Notes under the pieces: model-generated | The model's input: the letters and a program-made list of their open reading frames with translations, nothing else | Told to the model about the DNA's origin: nothing | The model's database searches: none | Program-made: the position numbers and the translations under genes | From: Tillus elongatus | Lineage: Eukaryota; Arthropoda; Insecta; Coleoptera; Cleridae | DNA: 64,000 nucleotides | Assembly: GCA_964006375.1 (NCBI GenBank) | Contig: OZ023270.1 | Span: forward strand, 55,143,036-55,207,035 | Direction of reading: 5' to 3' | Shown here: in pieces, positions 1-12,470 of the stretch | Layout of the letters: the number at the start of each line of letters is the position of its first letter | Position numbering within the stretch: position 1 is the stretch's first letter

Positions 1-384
1 TTTATCGAGATGCAACAAGATGACCTTTTTTTAAGATTTTATAATTCCCTTTAATCGTGTATTGTTAGATTTGAGATAAAGATTCAAGCAAAAAAGTGAT
101 GAGCCCTTATCTGTTGGTCAAGGGCAGCTTTGGCCTTTAAATTTAGATAGATCCATGTAAAATTCTCAACATAACTATAGAATGATATTATATACGTGTG
201 CACCAAATTTGAAAAGAATCGATTCACGACAAAAAAAGTTATCGAAAAAAATTTGAATTTTTTTTTTGGGGCACCCTATAAATCCGTTATTTTTGAGTTT
301 TCGAAAAACTATTATATGAACTAGGGGCATTATTCTTTGAGTAGAATAACCCCCTGAATTCTTTCCTCACAATTTCCGGACACC

Positions 385-387
<3 letters not shown>
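1..387. mobile_element. Right-end fragment of a TA-inserting DNA transposon
   Basis: The segment ends in caccctg followed directly by TA and a TA tract. This is the same terminal heptamer and target dinucleotide as the elements at 27928-29999 and 47120-49735, which carry DD41D transposases. The rest, if present, lies left of the window. No coding remnant is visible. Assignment rests on the terminus alone. Confidence 0.5.

Positions 388-445
<58 letters not shown>
388..445. repeat. (TA)n microsatellite
   Basis: About 57 bp of almost pure TA between the transposon end on the left and a module P copy on the right. Confidence 0.95.
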
Positions 446-448
<3 letters not shown>

Positions 449-572
449 ATATAAAAAGTCGAAACTGACCCCGGATATGGGTTCTAGGGGCCCAAATTCG
501 CGCTAATTTGAAATTTGTTTTGCAAAATCTCACCATCGATACCTCTCTATTAGTGAATTTTTTTAAATAAAA
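444..572 (+). repeat. Module P repeat, forward copy
   Basis: A copy of a roughly 130-bp repeat seen at least a dozen times in the window. It is recognised by gaaactgaccccggatatgg next to a TA tract and by a distal end reading ctattagtgaattttt. The function is unknown. It is probably one end of a composite non-autonomous element. Confidence 0.8.
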
Positions 573-1250
573 ATCAACTAAAATGAAAAGTTTTGCTGAA
601 AATTATTAGTCAATAAGAATTTTTGCCATTGAGTATGTAAGCGCTAGAAGTACCAGTACGACTTCCCTACATACAAAAAAATTGAAAGCCTCTGTGATTA
701 CTAGCATTTGCAAGTAGCATTTCTGTATTAAAATTCAATATGTTTAACAAATATTGAACTAACTCTTACCTTCAAATTTAATAAATCAGAAAATTACGTT
801 TGAGCGTGCTAAAAGTTTTACAAGAGTATATGGAATTTTCCCAACTTTTTCTCATAGGTTTATTATGTGACAGCACGCCTTGAAAACTCAGGTGTCATCT
901 CATGACATGTTTATCCACGTTTAAAACGTTGACGTTTAACAGGTAATTTCTTTTGTGTCCCTCGGAATTGAGAAGTTTTCACTGTCATTTCATTTGTAGT
1001 TTCTCAAGTGTGCCTTCTCACTTTTGCGATAATAATTTCATGAGAGCTTTTCAAAGTGACATGATTTCCCTGAACGAGTTTACAACTTCAAAGTTGTTCG
1101 TTTACGTGTCAAGTTGGAGTTTTCAGTTTTACCTTGAGAAAGAATCTGGCTGTTCGAATGCGCAAGGGACTTGTTAACGGTATGTAAATGAAGGAGTAAG
1201 GTCAGACTTCATTTTAATTATTTAATTTTTAACTAAACAGTATTTGCAAA
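573..1250. other. Unassigned AT-rich stretch
   Basis: I see no coding signal, terminal repeat or RNA gene here. The short open frames have no recognisable content. Confidence 0.5.
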
Positions 1251-1254
1251 CAAC

Positions 1255-1535
1255 AAAAAAGTCTGGACGTGCGTTATGGTAGTAAATTTTCATAGAAATG
1301 ATATGACACCAAATATTTTTTTATAACTTTTTGTTGTTGTTTTAATATAGAAATATAAATTTTGGTATATAGTTTTCTTTTAATATCGTAACCTTACGTA
1401 CCTACAAAATTTTCCCGGAAAACCAGGTTCGACTTTCCTGGCTAATGAACTTATACACAAGCCACTTAACAAAAGGAAGGTACATGCCAAAATTTTGTCA
1501 AAATCGGGCCAATATTTTTGAGTTATCGGTGTGAT
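1255..1535 (-). repeat. Composite repeat: G terminus plus module Q, reverse copy
   Basis: Starts with gtctggacg...gcgttatggtag, a diverged form of the G terminus, and continues into reverse module Q, recognised by cctggctaatgaacttat and by the closing ttgagttatcggtgtgatac. It ends at an ACGC/AC and then TA microsatellite. Together with module P at 3968 it looks like one composite element whose TA core was split by later insertions. Confidence 0.65.
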
Positions 1536-1581
1536 ACGCACGCACGCACGCACGCACGCACACACACACAAACACACACAC

Positions 1582-1674
<93 letters not shown>
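1536..1674. repeat. (ACGC)n-(AC)n-(TA)n compound microsatellite
   Basis: Five ACGC units, then AC repeats to about 1582, then about 90 bp of TA. It lies between module Q and a SINE. Confidence 0.95.
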
Positions 1675-1676
<2 letters not shown>

Positions 1677-2034
1677 AACCTCGGTGGTTCAGAGGTAAGA
1701 ACGTGTGCCTTTGAACCGAAGGGTACTGGGTTCGATCCCGGCGTACTCCTTTCACTTTTTCAGTACAAACTGTAAAATTAACATCAACCGAGGTTCTGGC
1801 ATTGTATTTGAGCAAGTTGAATGTCTGCACGTTCCGCCCTTCGGAGGGGGCGTAAAGCCGTCGGTCCCGTGTCCATGCGATGTTGGGCACGTTAAAGATC
1901 CCTACCCTCCTTACAGAAAGACAGGGGTTCGGCAAAATTTCCAGGATAGTGAGGTGAAACTGCTCCCTGGCGTCGGTGATTGGCCATAGTCGCGGAAATA
2001 GGCCGACGTTAAAGAAACAAAACACACACACACA
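1675..2034 (+). mobile_element. tRNA-derived SINE, copy 1
   Basis: The head resembles a tRNA gene. The A-box-like tggttcagagg is near 1684, and the near-consensus B box ggttcgatccc is near 1729, followed by ggcg. A tRNA-unrelated body follows, containing gttgggcacgttaaagatcc, and the tail is an ACACAC/TA simple repeat from about 2017. A second diverged copy lies at 9220-9595 and shares both head and body, which marks this as a dispersed family rather than a tRNA gene. SINEs of this type are transcribed by RNA polymerase III and mobilised by LINE proteins. Confidence 0.8.
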
Positions 2035-2050
2035 TATATATATATATATA
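2035..2050. repeat. Short (TA)n tract
   Basis: SINE tail or target tract abutting the left end of the mariner-like element at 2051. Confidence 0.8.
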
Positions 2051-3960
2051 GAGTGGCGCATTGAAAACGAAACAGACCGATTTGCGTCCAGATAAATGTT
2101 TTTTTAAGAAACGCTGAAACACGTCAATTTTAATATTGAGGGGGACATGTTTTGACATAAAACTCAACTTTGTCACATCAACCCCTTAAGGGTGGTGATA
2201 ACAAACCTGATACTTTAAATAGGGAACATGGGTCGAGTGTTACATCATTTGAAAGCTCTTTCTTTTCTGAATTGAGCACACTAATTTTTTTGGAAGTTTT
2301 ATCAACTCGTTTAAAAATTATTCACAGGTGGAGTTGCAAGAACGTATTTCATTCATTGTGATAAGAAATGCACTAGTTAGTCAATTTTTCGTAAAAAAAA
2401 ACTAAAAAACAAAACCAAACGTTCAAAAATGAAGTGTTCAAATTGTTGACCACCAGCTTCCATACAAAAGTACAAATTTTGTTCAAAACGAGCTCTGACA
2501 TTCTGGAGTATTTGTGGAGTTATTAGACGGCATTCTTCAACAATGCGTCGTCGTAATTCTTCCAGAGACTCCGGCTCTGTTGCGTAAATTCTAGCCTTTA
2601 AATGGCACCATAGAAAGAAGTCTAAAGGAGTTAAATCCGGTGATCTAGGGGGGCACTCAATAGCACCTCTACGCCAAATCCATTGTCCTGGAAACTCTCT
2701 GTTCAAAAACTCCCTAACACGTTGTGAAAAATGCGGAGGAACTCCATCTTGTTGAAACACTAATTGCTTTGATATTGATAGCTATCATCATGTACAACAA
2801 TGTCAATTAGTAGAGGGTAAACGATATCTTCTAGTAACTCCAAATACGTTTTGCCACTCAAATTGCCATCAAGAAAAATTAGTCCGATTAAACGGTCTCC
2901 AAAAATGCCAGTCCAGGCATTCAATTTCTGTGGAGTTTAAGTGTGGACTTCGTGAAAATTTCTTGGACCATTATCTGCCCAATAACGACAATTATGACGA
3001 TTGACTGTAGAGTTTAATAAAAACGTACACTCGTCTGAAAAACCGATATTGAACAGAAAGTTCCAGTTATCAGCTTTTCGTGCAGTCATAACTTCACAAA
3101 ACCGCCGATCAAAATCATCTTCATTCAGTTGTACAAGATGAATTTTATACGGGTGAAATTTATGACGCTTCAATATTCGCTGAATAGTTCTTCTTTTGAT
3201 GTTTGAAACAGTGGCCAATTTTCTCGTGCTCAAAGTTGGGTCTGCAGCAATTTGTCCTAAAACTTAAATCTCAGTAGTCTCATTTCTAACAGGAAATTCA
3301 CGTTCAAGATCCCGTTTTTTGTTGGCTACTGAACCACTGTCGAAACTTTGCAACTAACTCCAAAATGTATTTTCTGTTAACATGTCTGTTCGGATGTCGT
3401 TCATTAAACAAATTTGCGGTACGGTTGGCACAGTCATCGTTTTTGAAAAAAAGAGTAATTATTTCAACTCTTCCTTCTACAGAATACACCATTGTGAAAT
3501 TAATTTTCGGTAGTACTATCAAGTATCAAACCAACCGATAAACTGAAATAGTAAACCGCATTTCTCTCATTCCGTTAAGAAATGTTCTGATAGTCAATTT
3601 TTTTGTTTGCAAACCAACAAAACATTGACTATCAGCACATTTCTTATCGGAATGAGTGAAATACGTTTTTGCATCTTCAACTGTGAATAGTTTTTAAACG
3701 AGTTGATAAAACTTCCAAAAGAATTAATGTGCTGAATTCAGAAAAGAAAGAACTTTCAAATGATGTAACACTCGACCCATGTTCCCTATTTAAACTATAA
3801 GGGCTGCTATCACCACCCTTAAGGGGTTGATGTGACAAAGTTGAGTTTTATGTTAAAACATGTCTCCCTCAATATTAAGATTGATGTGTTTCAGCGTTTC
3901 TTAGAAAAAAAATATTCTCTGGACGCAAATCGGTTTGTTTCGTTTTCAATGCGCCACCCT
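2051..3960 (-). mobile_element. Mariner-like element A, long TIRs, decayed
   Basis: A 1.9 kb element bounded by inverted repeats that start gagtggcgcattgaaaac on the left and end gttttcaatgcgccaccct on the right. The repeats extend about 320 bp inward (2051-2375 and 3640-3960) with scattered mismatches. It is flanked by TA on both sides, as expected for Tc1/mariner insertion. It encloses a broken transposase gene on the minus strand. It sits between a SINE and a module P copy, apparently inside what was one TA tract. Confidence 0.88.
2377..3492 (-). pseudogene. DD41D mariner-like transposase, broken
   Basis: Read on the minus strand, it has three readable pieces. An N-terminal helix-turn-helix region (3492 down to about 3304) contains NDDCANRTANLFNERHPNRH. 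A middle piece (3233-2937) carries the first catalytic Asp in GFSDECTF. A C-terminal piece (2760-2377) carries the second Asp in QQDGVPPHF and the third in SPDLTPLDFFLW. I count 41 residues between the second and third Asp, so the class is DD41D, as in the rosa and Visitor families of Tc1/mariner. The 2761-2936 stretch still encodes the expected linker, but in other frames. Frameshifts make the gene inactive. Confidence 0.88.
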
Positions 3961-4112
3961 TTATATATGAACATATAAAAATTGAAACTGACCCCGCATA
4001 TGGGTTTTACGGCTCCTAGCTCACGCTCAATTGAAGAATTTTTTTCAAAATTCAAAAGTGGGGATCTGCCCATTAAAGAATTTTGTCTTAGCAAATTCAC
4101 TAATAGCCAACT
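3961..4112 (+). repeat. Module P repeat, forward copy
   Basis: Begins with a short TA remnant and aacatataaaaattgaaactg, followed by accccgcatatgggtttta. It probably pairs with module Q at 1380-1535 as one composite element, now separated by a SINE and mariner element A. Confidence 0.75.
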
Positions 4113-4896
4113 ATTTATTATTGCTGGGCAATATAAACTGTTTACGAGTAAAAACAAATACATATAAAGGATTGGTGAATTTTGCTAGTTACAGTCAATT
4201 TGTTTAAATTCATTATCTTCCTGGTTTCTGGTATTTGGTGTGACATTTCAGTAACGAGATTAACTGGTTTAATTATATTATTAAACAGCATCAATAGTTT
4301 ACTTTTATTTCCTTCAAAAAATGGTTGTGTTTAAGCACCCTTGCATGTGTGTCTGCTACTCCTAAAAATTCTGTTACAGGACCTCTTCATTGATGACTTA
4401 AAAAGTTTATTCATTTTTTTCTTAATGTTTATAACCCCAGGATTAAAGACATTAAGAAAAAAGGAATATTCGTTTGTTTTTAGCGAATTTGCACAAAGCA
4501 AGTTGTAATGTTCAGATTTGGCATGAAAGCAATCATTATTGAGCACTGACTTCTGCCTTTTTAAATAATTTTCAGAAACTCCCTAGCATTTTCATCATTT
4601 ATAATAGTAATTCTGTGACTAGGACTTTCACCAGCCTTTACTTTTTTTGCCAGCAGAAAATAAATGTGTCCTCAGTTGAAATTTCAGATCAATACTGCAG
4701 TGTTTTCGATGCTAAGGAAGATATATTTCAAAACTATATATCACCTGTATTTTTGCATGATTCCGTAATTTGTATTGTTTTATAAGTAATGTGCAACAAT
4801 AAATATTATTATTATTATTACTACTTAGTATTCATATTTATATCATACCTCATATACGAAATGCTTTAAGCACAGCATTCCCTGTTATTAGTTATA
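4113..4896. other. Unassigned stretch with a short (ATT)n tract
   Basis: No recognisable genes. A trinucleotide ATT run lies at about 4801-4822. Short open frames have no family resemblance that I can recognise. Confidence 0.5.
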
Positions 4897-5199
4897 CACT
4901 GTGTTTATAAAGTGACGCGTAAATTCAATAAAATTGAAAGTGACCGTTATTAAGGAAAATTCGAAAACAGGTGAATTTTTATTTTAAAAAACTAACTTTT
5001 TAATATAAAAATCTCACCGCTATCGTTATACCTCTTCAAGGGGGTAGCTACCCTTCCGAAATTTTGAAACTGTATGTTGGCCAACACAATTTTTTTTGTA
5101 CGAATTAAATAAAGTGAATAATTTCATTTTTATTATCAGTAACACCTAACACAAGTAAAGCCTATAAAGAATTACACAGTTCAGTCTTATCTAATCAAA

Positions 5200-6060
5200 T
5201 GTTCTAAATACCCGCCTTCTTGTGCCTGACAATATCCCAAACGTTCAACAAATTCTTGTTAATCTCTGAAGTAATGTTGGTACATTCAGTTCTCATTAGT
5301 GTTTTAATTCGCCTATAGTATCTGGTTTACTTTTGCATACCACATTCTTCAAATGACTTCACCGAAAAAAAAAACCCTATGGAGTTAGGTCAGGTGATTT
5401 TGCTGGTCACTCGATTACACCACGCCTGCCAATGCATCTTTTGTGAAATTGTTGATCCAGATACTGTCGAACATTAACGCCATAATGCGCGGTTTTTTGA
5501 CACCACAAGTTATGATTTACTATACCAGCATTGTTTCAATCAGGAAATAAGTTCAGTAACGTCCGAATGAGATATTGCTGTAAAAATTGTAGATATCGTG
5601 GTCTATTTATAGTTCCATAAAAAAAGTAGGAAGCAGTAATCTTGCTCCTAACAATTCCCGCCCAAACATCTACCTTTTGTGGATATTGTGTGTGATTCTG
5701 TCGAAAACAGAATACTCGGTAGTTGCAAATAGTTGTGATGACATTTATTCATTAATGTTGCACAAAACTACATCCTTCGTTCTGGATCGTCATAGGATAA
5801 CTCCTGCAAAAGCTATATTTTATAAGGGTGAAGCTTTTCAAGTTTTAATACTTTATCTGCTGTCTGAAATGGAATTCCATTGTCTCGGCCAATTTGCCGA
5901 ACACTACTGTGGGAATTATCTTTCTCTGCCAATAAGAAGTTTCATTTCACCTATAGACCGGCGACCTGTTTTAGCCAAATCTTTCACGCTAGACGTTTCT
6001 CGAATTTTCTTATTTATTCGACTCACTGTTGATTGATACATAGACATATCCGGATATTTA
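5200..6060 (-). pseudogene. DD41D mariner-like transposase relic
   Basis: On the minus strand the DNA near 5455-5365 still reads as the block around RCIGRRGVIE, then a stop, then PAKSPDLTP, which is the segment before the third catalytic Asp in the other elements here. Near 5850-5780 it reads KLEKLHPYKI, a stop, then LLQELSYDDPERR, which is the linker after the DNA-binding region. Upstream, near 6000-5900, it encodes a stretch resembling the second helix-turn-helix. Stops and frameshifts are numerous. The family assignment is clear, but the exact limits are not. Confidence 0.75.
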
Positions 6061-6366
6061 ATACTAAAAAAACACAACTCTCCCTGAGTTCGGACCTGCC
6101 ACCATAAGCAATCATCATTAGAACTTAAATTCTTTAAGTTGTTGGTAAACGCATTGTACCAACAATTTAATAGTTAATTTGAAAAATCTAAAGTTGGAAG
6201 TTATACGTATTCACTTTGCACAACAACCAGAACGTAAATTTACTAGTATTATGTGTAGATTGTATCGCAAAAAATTATCAAACTTAGGCTTGATTAGTTT
6301 TTATGACTCATGTCACACCGCAGATAATTGTTATCATGAGGCATATGGTTCAGATACGACATAAAA

Positions 6367-6592
6367 GGTAAAAAAAAAGGTAAAGGTAAGATGCTTACTG
6401 GCAATTAGGTCATTGCTGACCCTTTTTCCTCATCTAAACTAACCTACCCTCCACCTTGTGCTCGATCTCAACGACGACAGTGATTTTTGAAAAATCATCC
6501 GCCGCCGATGAGGATCGAACCGTCGACCCCCGAGTCCGTACTGAAAAGTCTGAATCGACTTTCCCGCACGGCCACGGAGACGCTCAGATACG
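6367..6592 (-). mobile_element. tRNA-derived SINE of a second family, minus strand
   Basis: On the minus strand, from about 6590 downward, it reads as a tRNA-like head with A-box-like tggccgtgcggg and B box ggttcgatcct. A short body and a tail of acctttttttt-type repeats ending near 6367 follow. The tRNA part has a long extra arm like class II tRNAs (Ser or Leu type). The body is unlike the SINE at 1675, so this is a separate family. It is inserted in mariner element E. Confidence 0.7.
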
Positions 6593-7127
6593 ACATAGTA
6601 TATAACAAAATCTCCAGAGTTCTTTTCGTACAAGGAGCCCAACATTTTGAACATTGTTTACAGAGTTTGAGATATCGAAGTATCATCATAAGTATCATAT
6701 CAGTATCAGAGACTGGACTGTAATTCTTTGCAGGCTTCATTTGTGCTAGGTGTTACTGATAATTAAATTGTTATTACTCACTTTATTTTATTCCTACAAA
6801 AAACTATTGATGTTGCTGAATAGAGAATTGCATTGGATTTAAAAATATGTATCACACTACCCACCATCCAATTTAAAAATTTCGAAGGGGCAACTACGAT
6901 TTGAAGAGGTATGACGATAGGGGTGAGCTTTTATATCAAAAGTTAGTTTTTGACAATAAAAATCGATCTGCTTTTGAATTTTTCTTAATAATGGTCACAT
7001 TCAATTTTATTGAATTTACGAGTTGCTTTATAGACACAGTGTATACATGATGCAAAATGGAACCTAGGTACTAGCGAACGTGCATGCCAATTTGGAAAAT
7101 TACGACAGAGTTCACTTTTTTATGTTT

Positions 7128-7387
<260 letters not shown>

Positions 7388-7389
7388 CT

Positions 7390-8639
7390 TTTTCTTGAAA
7401 AACACAGTATAATCCACGACAGGCAGTATGGATTCCGTCAGCGCAGATCAACTGCCGACCTCCTTTCTTTTGCCACCCATTCTTGAAACAAGTCTATGAA
7501 ACTACACGGTGAATCCCAGATTGTCGCTCTGGACATATCCAAAGCATTCGACCAGGTCTGGCACGCAGCGCTGCTTAATAAACTTCCGGCCTTTGGCCCA
7601 CCACCAAAACTTTGTACCTGGACAGCAAATTTCCTCTCCAACCGGAGCATTTCTGTCGTCGTGGATGGCCATTCCTCTTATCTGTATCCAATTAATGCAG
7701 GAGTTCCTCAAGGTTTAGCTTTAGCCCCTACTTTGTTTCTTCTCCACATCAATGACCTCTAGCGCATCCAACCCAGTTTACAGTTACGCGGACGACAGCA
7801 CCCTCCACACAAATATATAATATTCTAAGCCTGTCTCTTTAGCCCAATTAGATGAGGATCACAGACTCATAGAGGGTTCTGTCTCCGTGGATCTCCAAAA
7901 AATATTACACTGGGGAAGTAGAAATCTTGTACAATTCAACCCCACCAAATCTCAGTCTTGCTTTCTTTCTCATAAGAGATACACCAACCCTAGACCCATC
8001 ACAATGAACAACTAAGTTATTCAAAGTAATGAGTCCTTTTCACTTGTTGGCATTTCTGTGGATCGAAATCTCAATTGGCACCAACATGTCACATCAATTG
8101 CAGAAGCGGCTGCTAAGAAATTAGGTTTCCTATTCCGGGCCCCTCAAATACTTTTCTCCAGCTAATCTCGATACCCTATGTACTTCACAAATAAGGCCAA
8201 ATCTCGAATACTGCTCCCACATCTGGGGTGCAGCTGCCGCTTATACACTCGCTATCCTGGACTCCATTGAAAAGAGAGCTATACGTCTCATCGATGACCC
8301 TACCCTCACCCAAAGGCTGCCATCCCTTGCCCACCGACGTGCCGTTGGTGACCTCTCTCTCTTTTATAGATATATGCACGGGCACTGCTCGCAGGAGCTT
8401 TCTTTCATAGTTCCTCCACCTGCTGCCTCCGACAGATTTACCGGGGGAACAGAGCGAATGTACCATTTTACTGTGCAGGTCACCAGACATAGAACATCTT
8501 GTTATGCCCGCTCTTTTGTCGCAAAGACTTCCAAGTTGCGGAATTCCTTGCCGGAACATGTTTTTCCTTCTCCTCCGAACCTCCAAACCTTCAAGTCCAG
8601 AATTAACAAGTTGCCTCTTTCCTTTTTGTGTGTTGTTGA

Positions 8640-8640
<1 letters not shown>
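7390..8640 (+). pseudogene. Broken non-LTR retrotransposon (LINE) reverse transcriptase
   Basis: The fragment starts directly after a TA tract with the reverse transcriptase block [19 protein letters not shown] (from about 7423). A frame at 7496-7762 then has domain A (IVALDISKAFDQVWH) and the block NAGVPQGLALAPTLFLLHINDL. The catalytic YADD is at 7785-7796 in another frame. Degraded C-terminal sequence ends near [25 protein letters not shown] (about 8520-8600). This is a Jockey/CR1-like reverse transcriptase with no endonuclease domain and no 3' tail. Several stops and shifts make it inactive. It lies between two TA tracts that are themselves flanked by modules P and Q. Confidence 0.88.
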
Positions 8641-9208
<568 letters not shown>

Positions 9209-9219
9209 CCTTTATTTAT

Positions 9220-9595
9220 CTGCAGCCTCGATGCATTAGTGGTAAGAACGCATGTCTCTAAAATCAAAGGTCGTAAGTTCTGTTTTCATCATGTCACCTT
9301 TTCCCTACCTAATGTAATTAATGAAATAATATCAACCTCGGTTATGACATTGTGTGCGAGCCAGCTGAATGTATGTGAGTTATGCCTGTCGGAGTAGGTG
9401 CAACGACGTCTATCGTGTGTACCATGCAATGTTGGCCAGGTTAAATATCCCTACTCGTTTTACAAAAAGGAACGGTTTTGGAGATCTTTTCGGATGTTGT
9501 GGTCAACCTGTTCCCCGACGTCCGTGATTGTCCATAGCCGAGGAAATAGACCAACGCTGAAGAAGCAAAATGCAATACAATATAAATAAAGATTT
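9220..9595 (+). mobile_element. tRNA-derived SINE, copy 2 (diverged)
   Basis: Shares the head (cctcgatgcattagtggtaag) and the body motifs with the SINE at 1675: caatgttggccaggttaaat, then cgtccgtgattgtccatag, then gaggaaatagaccaacg. The B box is degraded to gtaagttctgtt. The tail is AATACAATATAAATAAA. It is clearly older than copy 1. Confidence 0.75.
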
Positions 9596-9709
9596 ATATG
9601 CCTATTCAAACGACCCTAAAAGCTGCAGTATTTACGTCTAGGTATGTCAACCGTAAAAATAATTCTTAGGTCTGGCACATTCCCTACTATTTAAAAAATT
9701 GTCACGAGT

Positions 9710-11078
9710 TTTTTTTTGTCTTCAAGGCGGGTGATAATAGTGATCTATCAAACTATCGACCAATAACCATACTATGTGTCTTCTGCAAGATTTTTGACGC
9801 CTGCCTTTTTCAGCGAATATTGTTTCACATTAAAAACAGAATCTGCATTTCTCAGCATGGTTTCATTCCTGGGAAATCGACTGTGGTGAATTAAGTTAAC
9901 ATTAAATACTCCATTCCATCCACTCTTGACCACTCTTCACAGGTTGATGTGTATTCTGATCTATCTAAGGTCTTCGATTGTCTAAATCTTTCTGTTCTAA
10001 GTGAAAGGATGAGGGCTATAGGATGATCTGAGGGCTTGCTTGGCTTATTCAGATTTTACTTGAATGGAAGGAAGCAATTTGTTGAGGTCAGCGGCTTAAA
10101 ATCTAACCGAAGGCTTCCATACTCGGTCCACTACTGTTTGTTATATTTATCGATCCTGTTAAATATGTTTTACATGTTTCTTTTGAATGTATGCAGATGA
10201 CCTGAATATTCTTACAAGTATTTCGACTGTTGATGACTGTTTGTAGCTCCAGTAGTGTTTTGAGGTCATTGAGGTGTTGCCGAAGTAATCTTTTTATGAA
10301 TGTTTCTAGGTGCTGTGTAATGCCTTTTACGCGAAATAAGCACCCAATTACTTTCAGTTACAATTCCCTGGGGCTTGCACTTAGTCGCCCCAGGACAGTT
10401 AAGGGTCTTGGGATTGTTTTTAATGGTACTTTATCTTTTAAACCACACTATGAACAGACTGCTGATTCTGCTTACAAAATTCTAGAGTTTCTAATAAGAA
10501 ACAGCAAAAATTTCTCCCTCACTGACACCCATTCCCTCCTCTTCCGTTGTCTGGTTAGGTCCCGACTTGAGTATGGCTTGGTTGTGTGATCTGCTACTTA
10601 TGAGTTATATGTGGCACACCTTGAAACAGTGCAAAAAAATTTCTAAATTTTCTTAGATCTTGAGAAGATGGTCAATATCCCCCTACTGGTTTTCCCCAGA
10701 AAAGTTTACTTCTTAGCTTTAATTTCCAGAGTCTGGATATGCGCAGGCACTGCAGTTTCATTATATTTTTATTTAAATTAGTCAGTTCTGTGTTTTACTG
10801 CCCAAACCTGCGTCAGAAACTTAATTTCAATGTGCATTGCATTACTGCACCTTTTCCTGACACATTCTGTCTCCTCCAGGCTCCCACACGATTGCTGCAA
10901 TCATCTCCAATTGAGCTCTCAGAGACAAACATGTTTTTCAAAGCGATGTAGCTTGTGGATCTCTCTTTTGTATACTTTGTTTGATTATTGTTGTTATTTT
11001 GTTTTGTGTACCAGCCCATTCTTTATTTGAATTTTATGCTATTTGATTGTGTATGAATAAATGAATAAATAAATAAAA
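9710..11078 (+). pseudogene. Broken non-LTR retrotransposon (LINE) with 3' tail
   Basis: It encodes degraded reverse transcriptase blocks in order: SNYRPITIL (about 9745), HGFIPGKST (about 9855), domain A as DVYSDLSKVFDCLN (about 9950), YADD at 10190-10201, and the thumb-like part including RTVKGLGIVFNGTLSFKPHYEQ (about 10400). The 3' end is a tail of AATAAATG/AATAA repeats at 11052-11078. It is truncated at the 5' end, with stops throughout. It is a Jockey/CR1-like lineage, distinct from the fragment at 7390. Confidence 0.85.
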
Positions 11079-11082
11079 ATTC

Positions 11083-11397
11083 TGGACGCAGCAAGTGCGT
11101 TATGGTAGTGAATTTTCATAAAAATGTTTTTAAAAACAAATATGTGTGTTTTTTTAAGAAAGCAGGCATCAGATTTGGTTACCAGTATAAACTATATAGT
11201 AAAAACAATGTGCCATGTTTCATCAAAATAACTTTATTGTGTGAAAATGTACAAAAATTTCCAAAAGTAAACTTAAAGTGTTCCCGAAAAAACACGTTTC
11301 TTGGTCAACCTTATAGGTTAATAGCAAATTGAGCTATTCAAATATGAAACATTTGATCAAAATTCGCTACCATAACGCACTTACTGCGTCCAGAATT
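11083..11397. mobile_element. MITE-like G unit (315 bp)
   Basis: Bounded by inverted repeats of about 36 bp, tctggacgcagcaagtgcgt...at the left and ...acgcacttactgcgtccaga at the right. There is no coding capacity. Related units lie at 14435-14752, 36135-36428 and 57022-57325, so this is a dispersed non-autonomous element. The transposase source is not identifiable here. Confidence 0.75.
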
Positions 11398-12194
11398 TCT
11401 TTTCTTACAAACATGCATTATATTTCGATGGAAAATGCAAAAATGCAATAACTTAAGGCGTGTTTGATTTAAAAAAAGGAAATTTGTATCACCAACGACT
11501 TATGGGCCATCCTGTGATTGTAGAAATATTATTTTAAGATGTAGCTCAAGACACCCTATAATTAATATATACAAATTTTTTTCATATCTTATATAATAAC
11601 GGATATATTGAGCTTTATTGATTTTTTACGAAAATTCGACAAAAATTATATACCATTAAACGATACACTCTATAGCTAAGGCTACTGCCAAGCATCAGAG
11701 AGAGGGTCTATTTGAAATGAATTTTCTGCAAATATTTTAGTAAAATGAAGGACAATGACGATTGAAACTAAGACTTTAGGGTTTGTAAAACATCCTTCTT
11801 GAGACATTTTATTTCTATAGCGCGTATTAGATTCAAGTTATTTGCCTAAATGTTGCCAATTTTGACATTTTAAATCGCCACTTTGACGTTTTGAGGAAAA
11901 CCCCAATTTATTTTTCTTTAAATGCCTATAACTTTTTTGTCTTTGGACCTACATAGCTAAATTTTGGTGAGTAACTTACCTATAACGATGTAAACATGTG
12001 TACCAAATTTGGTTGCCCTTACTTTGTTAATTCCGGAGATATAATTTTTTTTTTGAAAGAAAACACAAAATTTTCCGGGAAAACCTGGGCAGATTTTCCT
12101 GGCTAACGAACTTATCCAAGCCATTTGCAAAAGGAATTTTTTCACCAAATTTAATCAAAATCGGCCCATTATTTTTTGAGTTATCGGTGTGATA
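11398..12194 (-). repeat. Module Q, long variant, reverse copy
   Basis: Ends with ttgagttatcggtgtgatac at a TA tract and contains ggctaacgaacttatccaag. It is mirrored at 13391-14160. No coding content. Confidence 0.8.

Positions 12195-12470
<276 letters not shown>

Larger units (their letters stand above)
4897..7041 (-). mobile_element. Mariner-like element E, heavily decayed, with nested SINE
   Basis: The left end reads ta-cactgtgtttataaagtg and the right end reads ctttatagacacagtg-ta, flanked by TA. The inverted repeats run about 190 bp inward (to about 5090, and from about 6870) and include the shared stretch around acctcttcaa/ttgaagaggt. The minus strand between them carries a transposase relic, and a SINE is inserted at 6367-6592. 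Confidence 0.85.

Noticed and set aside
1675..1760. A functional tRNA gene
   Set aside because: The head has A- and B-box-like motifs but a poor acceptor stem, and it continues into a body shared with a second dispersed copy, so SINE is the better call.
1518..1775. Open frames made of alternating Tyr-Ile across TA tracts (also near 7223, 8185, 13185, 26502, 31000, 44000, 60200 and 62350)
   Set aside because: They are direct translations of microsatellite TA repeats and have no coding meaning.
6487..6740. Overlapping open frames on both strands at the second SINE
   Set aside because: They follow the SINE and mariner remnant sequence and have no protein family signal.
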